From Deltaproteobacteria bacterium (lineage in GTDB: Bacteria > Desulfobacterota > Desulfobacteria > Desulfobacterales > Desulfobacteraceae), in assembly GCA_019314105.1 (NCBI GenBank), contig JAFCZY010000168.1:1-6478 (forward strand): DNA of 6,478 nucleotides, written 5' to 3'. Shown here in pieces: positions 1-5,629 of the stretch. A model generated the notes under the pieces. That model was not told the DNA's origin. It searched no databases and saw nothing but the letters and a program-made list of their open reading frames with translations. Made by a program: the position numbers and the translations under genes. Each line of letters begins with the position of its first letter. Position 1 is the stretch's first letter.

Positions 1-1
1 T

Positions 2-703
2 AAAGCAGGGTTTGACAATGTCAGCATTGATTTGATCTACGGGGTTCCGGCTGAAACAAAAACAAAATGGCAGGAAGATTTAAAACAGGCCATTAAGATG
101 ATGCCCTCCCATATGTCCTGTTATATGCTTACCATTGAACCCGGCACCCCCCTTGATGGAAAATTAAAAAAAGGATTGTTCGATCCCCTTGGCAGTACGG
201 CCATGTTAACGCTATTTAAAAAGACGTCCCAATTTTTAGGCCGCCATCACTATGAACAATATGAGATTTCCAATTTTTCAAAAGGGAAGCAAAACCGGTC
301 ACAGCACAATTCAAAATATTGGGATATGATCTCGTACTACGGGTTCGGACCGGCTGCCCATTCTTATGATGGGAAAACAAGAAGCTGGAATTATCAAAGT
401 ATTGATACCTATGTAAAGGCGTTGGCCTCTGGTAATCTTCCGGTTGAAGATCTGGAAACCTTGACAGGTGAGCAGAAAATGATGGAGATGATTCTGCTCA
501 GGCTTCGCACCCTTGAGGGCCTGGATGTTGAAAAATTTCAAACCCTGTTTCATCAATCGTTTCAAAAGAAATTCAGCGATGTTTTAGATTCTATTCTTGA
601 AGCATCTTTGGGTTATTTTGCGGGTCGTAATTTTGCACTGACATTGGACGGAAAATCCCGACTGAACAGTATCGTAGAAGCTTTTTCCCAAAAAATATTT
701 TAG
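2..703 (+). CDS. hemW: HemW-like radical SAM heme chaperone, 3' part
   Basis: C-terminal 233 residues of a HemW-family protein; the reading frame is open to the left edge, so the start and the radical SAM CxxxCxxC cluster motif lie outside the window. HemW is a radical SAM protein related to HemN that binds heme and delivers it to respiratory enzymes; it is often misnamed coproporphyrinogen III oxidase. Visible evidence is the strand/loop 'SIDLIYGVP' at about 23-55, the segment 'YMLTIEPGTPL' near 125-155, and the HemW-type signature HNxxYW followed by YYGFGPAAHSY at about 305-368. The tail (to the TAG at 701-703) has the usual helical HemW C-terminal domain, with a 'LTLDGKSRL' stretch near the end. 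The stop overlaps the stop of the convergent selB. Family assignment is confident; HemW rather than HemN follows from the HNxxYW motif and the short C-terminal domain. Confidence 0.9.
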   Translation, partial: KAGFDNVSIDLIYGVPAETKTKWQEDLKQAIKMMPSHMSCYMLTIEPGTPLDGKLKKGLFDPLGSTAMLTLFKKTSQFLGRHHYEQYEISNFSKGKQNRSQHNSKYWDMISYYGFGPAAHSYDGKTRSWNYQSIDTYVKALASGNLPVEDLETLTGEQKMMEMILLRLRTLEGLDVEKFQTLFHQSFQKKFSDVLDSILEASLGYFAGRNFALTLDGKSRLNSIVEAFSQKIF

Positions 704-2616
704 CTTTTCCGCCGCAGCTGCCGTGTGTCTTCCACCCGGATGGTCAGGTTTGTAGAGTCAAAGTATTCAATTAAGGGGATGACAAATTTTCTGGATACAG
801 CGGTCATGCCTTTAAATTCAGGGGTGGTGATGGATTCATGTTCTTTTAAGAATGCGATCAGCTTTTGTTCAAGCTTTTCGATTTCCCTGGCATCAAAGTA
901 GAGATCATCTTTTGTTTTAATAATGGATTTTTCATCAATCAACATATGGAGAACATCGGTGGCATTTTTTTTATCAATATCAAGATCCTGGCAGATGATC
1001 CTGAAAAAAGGCGGTGTCAATCCCGATGCCTGATAAATTTTTTTGATTTTTTCTTTGACTTCCTGCTGATCAACCTGAAGCGCCACTTCATGATGAGATA
1101 ATTTTACAATATTTTTATCCAGAACAATGAGGTTCTCTTTGGATAATTTTGTAAAAAGAATATTAAAAAACTTTGCATCATCAATATATTGGAATTTGGA
1201 TTTAAGCTCCTGGGTCGGCATGCCCTCTTTTAAAGGGTTGTCCGCGTGGAAGACCTCAAGTTTTTGGATAATTTTTTCTTTAAAGTTATTTAAAAAGTCG
1301 CCATTTATATAAATCTGTTTTTCTTTATCAATCAGGATCACTTCTTGTCTGGCAAGCATTTTCTGTAACCCTGCGTTCAATTTTTTATCCGGGATATTGG
1401 TCATAACACGCAATTCGGGAAAGGACAGCCCCTGGTATCCTTTTAACGAAAGAAAAAAAGTAATGGTCTGTTCATGATCATCCAATAACAGGTTTTCCAG
1501 TCCCTGGATGACAGTTGCATCAAACAGTTTGTGCTTTTGAGAGGCTGGATTTAATATAGTACCGCCGCCAATGGTTTTTACGGGTGAATAACTTCGAATG
1601 ACATATCTGTCATCCTTGATACAGCAGACAGGGGACTCAAGGCGGAATTGAACGGGCGCCTCGTCTCCGGGCAGCAGTTCTTCTCTGTCAAGCAGTATCA
1701 GATATCCCAGTATTTCACTGGTCCCATAATGAAATCTTACTCTGGTTCTGTTTTTAGCAGGTTTTGCATTACTTTTTAAATAGAGGAAATGAGCATCCAC
1801 CATATAGCTTTCAATCAAGGTGTTCGGTGTGGATAAAATGTCGCCCCGATTGACTGATTCTTTATCAAGCCCCTGGAAATTAATGGCTGTTCTGGTGCCT
1901 GGGCCTGCTGTATCGACCCCTGAACCGTGAACCTGGATACCCCTGACCTTAGAAATAATCTGTCTGGGATAGACCATGATGTCATCTCCGACATGGATAC
2001 TGCCGGAAGTCAGTGTCCCGGTAATCACCGTGCCAAAGCCTTTCATTGAAAAAACACGGTCCACCGGCAGTCTGAAAATAGAGGAAAATTTTCTTGCAGG
2101 AAGGCCGCTGCAAATAGTTTCAAGGGTTTTGATAAATCCATCAAGCCCTTCATTTGTGACAGAGGAGACAGGGATAATGGGCTTGTCTTCAAGAAAAGTG
2201 CCCTGGACAAAATCATTGATATCCTCAAGGGCAAGCGCTAAAAGATCTTCATCCACCATGTCTATTTTGGTCAAGGCAATTATCCCCTGTTCAATCCCCA
2301 TAAGGTTGCAGATTTCCATATGCTCCCTTGTCTGGGGCATGACGCCCTCATCAGCCGCAATCACCATTGTGACCACATCAATTCCACTGGAACCGGCCAC
2401 CATATTTTTTACAAATTTTTCATGGCCCGGCATATCCACGATGCCGATATGCTGTCCGTTGGGAAGATCAAGTGAGGCAAATCCAAGTTCAATGGTAATA
2501 CCTCGTTCTTTTTCCTCTTTCAACCGGTCAGTTTCAATTCCTGTCAATGCCTTGACAAGGCTTGTTTTGCCGTGGTCAATGTGTCCTGCAGTTCCTAAAA
2601 TAATATTTTTTTCCAA
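700..2616 (-). CDS. selB: Selenocysteine-specific elongation factor SelB
   Basis: GTPase of 638 residues that carries Sec-tRNA(Sec) to the ribosome at UGA codons marked by a SECIS hairpin; cytoplasmic. The length fits bacterial SelB (about 600-640). Seen in the translation: G1 loop GHIDHGKT (residues 11-18), switch [14 protein letters not shown] (35-47), G3 DMPGHE (61-66), G4 TKID (116-119) and G5 around SS (151-152). EF-Tu-like beta-barrel domains follow to about residue 360 (for example '[10 protein letters not shown]'). The rest, about 375-638, is the SelB-specific winged-helix region, ending in the RNA-binding last repeat with [12 protein letters not shown] and [10 protein letters not shown]. 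The start is TTG at 2614-2616: it is preceded in frame by a stop (TAG) nine codons or fewer upstream, with AGGA 10 nt before it, and the G1 loop sits at the expected distance. No ATG fits. It lies 20 bp behind a small membrane-protein gene and probably shares its promoter. No selA, selC or selD is in the window. Confidence 0.96.
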   Translation of the reverse strand: MEKNIILGTAGHIDHGKTSLVKALTGIETDRLKEEKERGITIELGFASLDLPNGQHIGIVDMPGHEKFVKNMVAGSSGIDVVTMVIAADEGVMPQTREHMEICNLMGIEQGIIALTKIDMVDEDLLALALEDINDFVQGTFLEDKPIIPVSSVTNEGLDGFIKTLETICSGLPARKFSSIFRLPVDRVFSMKGFGTVITGTLTSGSIHVGDDIMVYPRQIISKVRGIQVHGSGVDTAGPGTRTAINFQGLDKESVNRGDILSTPNTLIESYMVDAHFLYLKSNAKPAKNRTRVRFHYGTSEILGYLILLDREELLPGDEAPVQFRLESPVCCIKDDRYVIRSYSPVKTIGGGTILNPASQKHKLFDATVIQGLENLLLDDHEQTITFFLSLKGYQGLSFPELRVMTNIPDKKLNAGLQKMLARQEVILIDKEKQIYINGDFLNNFKEKIIQKLEVFHADNPLKEGMPTQELKSKFQYIDDAKFFNILFTKLSKENLIVLDKNIVKLSHHEVALQVDQQEVKEKIKKIYQASGLTPPFFRIICQDLDIDKKNATDVLHMLIDEKSIIKTKDDLYFDAREIEKLEQKLIAFLKEHESITTPEFKGMTAVSRKFVIPLIEYFDSTNLTIRVEDTRQLRRKS

Positions 2617-2636
2617 TGGGTACAGATCCTAAGTTT

Positions 2637-2810
2637 TTATTTTTGTTTCTTTTTTCTGAACAATGCCATGCCATACGCCAAGGCGACTAGGACAAGCCCT
2701 GTGGCAATCCCATGGTAAATTCCCCATTCCGGCCTGAACATCCGGATAAGGAAGATACCAAATACAAGCCCCAAAATAAGCCTGACCACAAATATTAAAA
2801 AAGTATTCAT
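2637..2810 (-). CDS. Small two-helix membrane protein, 57 aa, unknown function
   Basis: A short open frame starting ATG (2808-2810) and ending TAA (2637-2639). It is preceded by a good ribosome site, AAAAGGA, with 8 nt between AGGA and the ATG. The product begins MNTFLIFVVRLILGLVFGIF, giving a first hydrophobic helix (about residues 3-22). A short polar turn follows (RMFRPEWGIYHG, about 23-35), then a second hydrophobic helix (about 36-51) and a strongly basic tail, FRKKKQK. The basic tail suggests that end stays in the cytoplasm, giving a hairpin with both ends inside. I do not recognise the family. The gene lies just downstream of a strong promoter-like sequence and 20 bp upstream of selB on the same strand, so it is likely the first gene of a selB transcript. 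The strong RBS and promoter argue for a real gene; the function, and any link to selenium, is unknown. Confidence 0.72.
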   Translation of the reverse strand: MNTFLIFVVRLILGLVFGIFLIRMFRPEWGIYHGIATGLVLVALAYGMALFRKKKQK

Positions 2811-2847
2811 TATTTAAATCCTTTTAATAGAATGTTTTATACGCAAG

Positions 2848-2876
2848 ATAATAGTCAAACAACACTTTAAGGTCAA
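2848..2876 (-). promoter_or_regulatory. Sigma70-type promoter for small membrane protein and selB
   Basis: On the minus strand a -35 box TTGACC (2871-2876) and a -10 box TATTAT (2848-2853) are separated by exactly 17 bases; each matches the consensus at 5 of 6 positions. Transcription would begin near 2841, leaving a leader of about 30 bases before the ATG at 2810. No riboswitch-sized structure fits in that leader. Confidence 0.65.
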
Positions 2877-2917
2877 TGTAAAATATGATTCTAATTTCTG
2901 ACCCCATCAAAAAAGGA

Positions 2918-2946
2918 TTGAAAAATAAATCTAATTCTGATAATTA
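2918..2946 (+). promoter_or_regulatory. Possible promoter for the tRNA-His/tRNA-Arg genes
   Basis: A TTGAAA hexamer (2918-2923) lies upstream of GATAAT (2939-2944, spacing 15) or TAATTA (2941-2946, spacing 17), and tRNA-His begins at 2962. The -35 match is good but the -10 match and spacing trade off against each other, so this is only a candidate. It would fire divergently from the selB promoter. Confidence 0.35.
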
Positions 2947-2961
2947 AGGAAAGTTTTTTGC

Positions 2962-3038
2962 GGTGGGTGTAGCTCAGTTGGCAGAGCGCTAGGTTGTGGT
3001 CCTGGATGTCGAGGGTTCGAGCCCCTTCACTCACCCCA
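2962..3038 (+). tRNA. tRNA-His (anticodon GTG)
   Basis: The cloverleaf folds fully. The acceptor stem is GTGGGTG (2963-2969) with CACTCAC (3028-3034). There is an extra 5' G at 2962 (G-1) facing C73 at 3035, which is the identity mark of tRNA-His. The D arm is GCTC/GAGC. The anticodon stem is CTAGG/CCTGG with loop TTGTGGT and anticodon GTG at 2996-2998. The T arm is GAGGG/CCCTT with loop TTCGAGC. The 3' CCA is encoded (3036-3038). It reads histidine codons CAC and CAU and is followed 37 bp later by tRNA-Arg on the same strand, probably one transcript. Confidence 0.97.
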
Positions 3039-3075
3039 TTTTTTCTAAAAGTGAATATCAATTTCATAAACCTGT

Positions 3076-3152
3076 GCGCCCGTAGCTCAGCTGGATAGAG
3101 CGCTGGACTTCGAATCCATAGGTCGCCCGTTCGAATCGGGCCGGGCGTACCA
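3076..3152 (+). tRNA. tRNA-Arg (anticodon TCG)
   Basis: The acceptor stem is GCGCCCG (3076-3082) with CGGGCGT (3142-3148), including a G1-U72 wobble. A73 is followed by an encoded CCA (3150-3152). The D arm is GCTC/GAGC. The anticodon loop is CTTCGAA with anticodon TCG at 3110-3112, which reads CGA and related arginine codons. The T arm is GCCCG/CGGGC with loop TTCGAAT. The outermost anticodon-stem pair (C3103 with T3119) is a mismatch; all other stems are intact, so I regard the gene as functional. A toxin-antitoxin cassette begins about 90 bp beyond it. Confidence 0.96.
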
Positions 3153-3243
3153 CTAAATTATACCTATCGGACACTGATTTTGTTTTGTGGCCAGCAATTT
3201 ACCAACCCATTGAGTATCAGGATAATTTGATATTTATAATATT

Positions 3244-3489
3244 TTATTTGTAACTATCTTTTCGATGTAAGATTCTACCTATTTCAATCGTATTCTCCAA
3301 TACATCGAACAAGATTCTATAATCCCCAACTCTACGACGATAGGCTGGTTCAAAGTTTGTTAATTTTTTCATATTAGAGATATTAGGGAATTCTTTTAAT
3401 TCTAAAATTCTCAAATGAATTTTTTCTCTGTTTTTACGGTCAAGTTTTTTTAGATCTTTAATGGCGCTTCTGCGAATATTAATTTCCAT
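3244..3489 (-). CDS. RelE/ParE-family toxin of a type II toxin-antitoxin pair
   Basis: The product is 81 residues long, typical of the RelE/ParE superfamily. It starts MEINIRRSAIKDLKKL and shows the family's core: basic helix 'KDLKKLDRKNREKI' (about 11-24), the strand motif RRRVGDYRILFDV (about 51-63), and the terminal IGRILHRKDSYK (70-81). In RelE toxins these regions supply the Arg and Tyr residues that cut mRNA in the ribosome; the arginine in YRI, the HR pair and the final Tyr are present, so the toxin looks intact. An mRNA interferase role is inferred, since ParE-type gyrase poisons share the fold. I chose the ATG at 3487-3489 because it gives the canonical N-terminus; a TTG (3507) and an ATG (3504) in frame upstream would add six or five residues. 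It overlaps the antitoxin gene by 11 bp, so translation is coupled. Confidence 0.87.
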   Translation of the reverse strand: MEINIRRSAIKDLKKLDRKNREKIHLRILELKEFPNISNMKKLTNFEPAYRRRVGDYRILFDVLENTIEIGRILHRKDSYK

Positions 3490-3667
3490 TTTCCAGATAC
3501 TCATCAAATGGGATAGATTTTTCTTTTCTTGTAGCCTTTAATAATTTCAAATCATCCATATCTTCTTTTGAAACGATTTCTAACCCATCATTTTTTAAAT
3601 GCTTTAAAAACCACATAACTTTATCAGCTAATTTTTCATTATTGATGTTTATTGTTATTGATTGCAT
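3479..3667 (-). CDS. Antitoxin of the RelE-type toxin-antitoxin pair
   Basis: A 62-residue product beginning MQSITININNEKLADKVMWF, with an acidic, charged C-terminal half (IVSKEDMDDLKLL, then RKEKSIPFDEYLENGN). It sits directly before the toxin and overlaps it by 11 bp, the usual antitoxin-first order. The N-terminal beta segment followed by a helix would be the dimer or DNA-binding part, and the C-terminal 'IPFDEYL' region the part that wraps the toxin; both are inferences from small-antitoxin families. I cannot name the exact antitoxin family. The start at 3667 is preferred over an open extension to 3736 because GGGAG lies 7 nt before this ATG and the extension is arginine-rich and unlike the family. 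Such antitoxins usually repress their own operon, and a palindrome lies upstream. Confidence 0.82.
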   Translation of the reverse strand: MQSITININNEKLADKVMWFLKHLKNDGLEIVSKEDMDDLKLLKATRKEKSIPFDEYLENGN

Positions 3668-3711
3668 TCTAAATCTCCCGTTTATTTTTTCGCCTATAAC
3701 ATTTAAAAAGC

Positions 3712-3746
3712 GGTACGAACGTCTAATATAATACACTAATTGTACC
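3712..3746 (-). promoter_or_regulatory. Palindrome in the toxin-antitoxin promoter region (candidate operator)
   Basis: GGTAC (3712-3716) and GTACC (3742-3746) form an inverted repeat, extending imperfectly inward by a couple of bases. Between the arms is a -10-like TATTAT on the minus strand, but no convincing -35 box. The position, 45-80 bp before the antitoxin ATG, is where an autoregulatory operator would be expected. The repeat arms are short, so this remains a candidate. Confidence 0.35.
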
Positions 3747-3881
3747 TTAGATTTATTTTATTCACAATTAAAATTTATTCTCAGCTAATTCGTTTTTTCA
3801 TCAATGTGAAAATCAGTTTTTGATTTTGGCTCGGAAGAGTGCAAAAAATTAGGCAGTGGATTTGGCTCATTTGGGGTATTG
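3737..3881. other. AT-rich spacer, no gene seen
   Basis: This spacer separates the toxin-antitoxin leader from the end of the DUF6178-like gene. It contains an AT-only-stemmed inverted repeat (AAAATCA at 3809-3815, TGATTTT at 3821-3827). A second, TTGTTA/TAACAA (3879-3893), straddles the upstream gene's stop. Neither is followed by a T-run on the strand that would need a terminator, so I do not call one. Confidence 0.5.
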
Positions 3882-4913
3882 TTAAAATAACAAAAAATGA
3901 GGGATAAATCTGGGATCAATATTTTTCGGATCAACGGCATTATATTCTTCTTCAAGTTCTTTGATTAAATCGGTTAAAACCTCGAGAAATTCTTCTGCCA
4001 GGTTTGATTCGTTTATACCGGTTGCTTCAGATGTCCAGGTGATCAGGTCATTTAATTGTATCTGATCGGTTGTATCTGAGTCAGGTTTTGAAAACAGGGC
4101 GATGAAAAAGTCTTTGAAGACGTGTGTATCAATCGGTTCAAGGGTGGGTGGCAGATTCAGCCGGTCTTTTGCCCATAGCGTTAAAATTAATGTTTTATAG
4201 GTTAATACACCTTTTTCAAAAGAGGTGACATCTACATTTAAGTTGTCCAGAACCGTATCCAGAGCAATGACCTGTTCCAGGGCGCGGCTGGTTTGGAAAA
4301 CATCTGAAAGGGATTTGAAATTCCGATATAATGCACTACCGGATGCATAATTATCATAATATAATGGACGATCAAGGAATAGGCCGCCGATCACGCCTAA
4401 ATAATGTTCTCCAAAGAAACTTAAGGGAAGGTCGTTTTTGTTTGCAAAGCTTTGTTTAAACCAGTTGATTGATTCTGTTTTCAGCTTGATGCCCGCCCGT
4501 GATCCGGTTCTGAAGAGATCTTCAAGAAAATATTCCTGGATGACCTCTTTGGCAAGTTCAGGTTTGCAATTTCCTTTCAGAATGACTTCAAGCCCGAGAT
4601 TTAGATAGGCACAGGCCTTTTTAATAGCTTTTTCCAGAATGTCTCTGGATTGAATTTTTAGTTTATCCGCAGAAATAATTTTATTAATCAATGCGGCAAG
4701 TTCGGACTCCAGATGAAGCATGGCTTCAGGATCGAAAAATTTAAGGGATGTCACAAACAGGTCATCTCCTTCAATAAACTCGGAGAAAAACTGGGGGGGT
4801 AAGGGAATATCCGGATCAAACGGTTCTTGTTTGAAAAGAGAATTATCCGGTCGTTTTCGAAGGGAAGAAAGACGGGTGGGCTGATAAATGCCAACGGCTT
4901 CATGGGTGGGCAA
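3882..4913 (-). CDS. DUF6178-like protein, C-terminal frame (343 codons from first TTG)
   Basis: Second open part of the split gene. The open frame actually reaches back to 5039 and is clearly coding there (LPAEVEEEQFRLKNVRLAEKGF), so the TTG at 4913 is only the first possible initiator. Its AGGA lies just 3 nt away, too close for good initiation, and the first in-frame ATG is 64 codons further in. Visible content is mostly helical: GFLPTHEAVGIYQPTRL at the start, an ELAALINKIISADKL helix, an aromatic and glycine-rich FFGEHYLGVIGGLF segment near the middle, LTLWAKDRLNLPPTLEP, and an acidic C-terminal helix (DLIKELEEEYNAVDP). No catalytic motif is recognised. As a separate protein it would lack the first third of the family. 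Confidence 0.6.
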   Translation of the reverse strand: MPTHEAVGIYQPTRLSSLRKRPDNSLFKQEPFDPDIPLPPQFFSEFIEGDDLFVTSLKFFDPEAMLHLESELAALINKIISADKLKIQSRDILEKAIKKACAYLNLGLEVILKGNCKPELAKEVIQEYFLEDLFRTGSRAGIKLKTESINWFKQSFANKNDLPLSFFGEHYLGVIGGLFLDRPLYYDNYASGSALYRNFKSLSDVFQTSRALEQVIALDTVLDNLNVDVTSFEKGVLTYKTLILTLWAKDRLNLPPTLEPIDTHVFKDFFIALFSKPDSDTTDQIQLNDLITWTSEATGINESNLAEEFLEVLTDLIKELEEEYNAVDPKNIDPRFIPHFLLF

Positions 4914-4992
4914 AAATCCTTTTTCAGCCAGCCGAACATTTTTAAGCCGGAACTGTTCTTCTTCAACTTCAGCCGGCAGTACGGATTGAGTT

Positions 4993-5628
4993 TCAAGTAA
5001 AAGTCCATGAAAGACCCACCGTTCGTACCATTTTTTCGATTAATCCCCAGGCATCCTGTTTGTCTTCGGGTTTTGGGCTGTCGTCATCTGCGGTCTTATC
5101 TGTGGCTTCGTCAGTTGTTTGGGGTTTATCCGGAAATCTGAAATAAAATTTATCATCAAGGGTAATATAATCATCAAAATCTTCGGGTGCTGGATTGTCA
5201 TGTTCCCTGACATAGATATAGATATCCATGTTTTTAAACAGATAGAATTCAAAAAAATCCGGTTTTTCCTTGATAACCCATCGCAAAAGCCTTTTGGGAT
5301 CAGCCTGGAAAAGCAGATCAAATGTTTTTGTCATAAATTCAAGGTCAAGCCGGTCATTGTCCCAGACTTCCACATCCAGGATATATTCCCATTGTTCTGA
5401 TGTCGCCAGGGACAAGACAGGAATAAAATCATCCACACCGATTTTGTGCATGAGATAATAGAGATCCTGATCGGGGAAAGACTGTATCAGCGTGGCAGGT
5501 GCCGGGGCATCAAGGATCATATCCAGAGATTTTTCAGATTCGTTGACAAGGATTTCATGGCGCTTTGCCCGAAGTTTCATCTCTTTCGCTTGAATATTGG
5601 CAAGTTTATACTTTGATATTTCGGTCAT
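4993..5628 (-). CDS. DUF6178-like protein, N-terminal frame (211 codons)
   Basis: First open part of the split gene. Residues 1-199 belong to the ancestral protein; the last dozen or so (after GLIEK) are out-of-frame and end at TGA. The N-terminus is a charged helix (KYKLANIQAKEMKLRAKRHE), followed by 'LIQSFPDQDLYYLMHKIGVDDFIPVL' region (about 47-72) and SEQWEYILDVEVWDNDRLDLEF. A strongly acidic low-complexity linker (about 166-193, many D, E, K, P and T) leads to the frameshift. There is no signal peptide or membrane segment, so it is presumably cytoplasmic. Confidence 0.7.
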   Translation of the reverse strand: MTEISKYKLANIQAKEMKLRAKRHEILVNESEKSLDMILDAPAPATLIQSFPDQDLYYLMHKIGVDDFIPVLSLATSEQWEYILDVEVWDNDRLDLEFMTKTFDLLFQADPKRLLRWVIKEKPDFFEFYLFKNMDIYIYVREHDNPAPEDFDDYITLDDKFYFRFPDKPQTTDEATDKTADDDSPKPEDKQDAWGLIEKMVRTVGLSWTFT

Positions 5629-5629
5629 G

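Larger units (their letters stand above)
3882..5628 (-). pseudogene. DUF6178-like protein gene interrupted by a 1-base frameshift
   Basis: One gene is split over two frames. Frame 1 runs from ATG (5626-5628) to a TGA at 4993-4995; the other frame is open from 5039 to the TAA at 3882-3884. The join falls at an A6 run (5031-5036 on the minus strand). Dropping one A reads ...GLIEKWYERWVFHGLLLE..., continuing through EVEEEQFRLKNVRLAEKGF into the second part, and yields one protein of 581 residues. It resembles the DUF6178 family of unknown function from sulfate-reducing and related bacteria (recognised from memory, not searched). It begins one base after the stop of the radical SAM gene (TAACATG), with AGGA ahead, so translation is coupled. 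Alternatives are a sequencing or assembly indel in the homopolymer, or recoding. No usable restart codon with a proper RBS is found between the two parts. Confidence 0.75.

Noticed and set aside
1976..2632. A 218-codon open frame on the + strand opposite the selB start
   Set aside because: It mirrors the strongly conserved SelB GTPase domain, has no RBS support, and its Ser/Ile/Pro-rich product is typical of an antisense shadow.
3076..3152. tRNA-Arg 3' end as an attachment site with a second copy bounding the toxin-antitoxin island
   Set aside because: I found no repeat of its T-arm or acceptor sequence elsewhere in the window and no integrase gene.
3809..3827. Inverted repeat AAAATCA/TGATTTT as a terminator
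   Set aside because: The stem is almost all A and T and no T-run follows in either direction.
4993..4995. In-frame TGA in the DUF6178-like gene as a selenocysteine codon, given selB nearby
   Set aside because: Reading through it meets another TGA seven codons later and gives no family-like sequence, whereas the other frame is clearly coding; a frameshift explains the data better.
4751..5008. An 85-codon frame starting near the DUF6178 frameshift
   Set aside because: It lies in the third frame, its sequence is unlike the family, and the two other frames account for the region.
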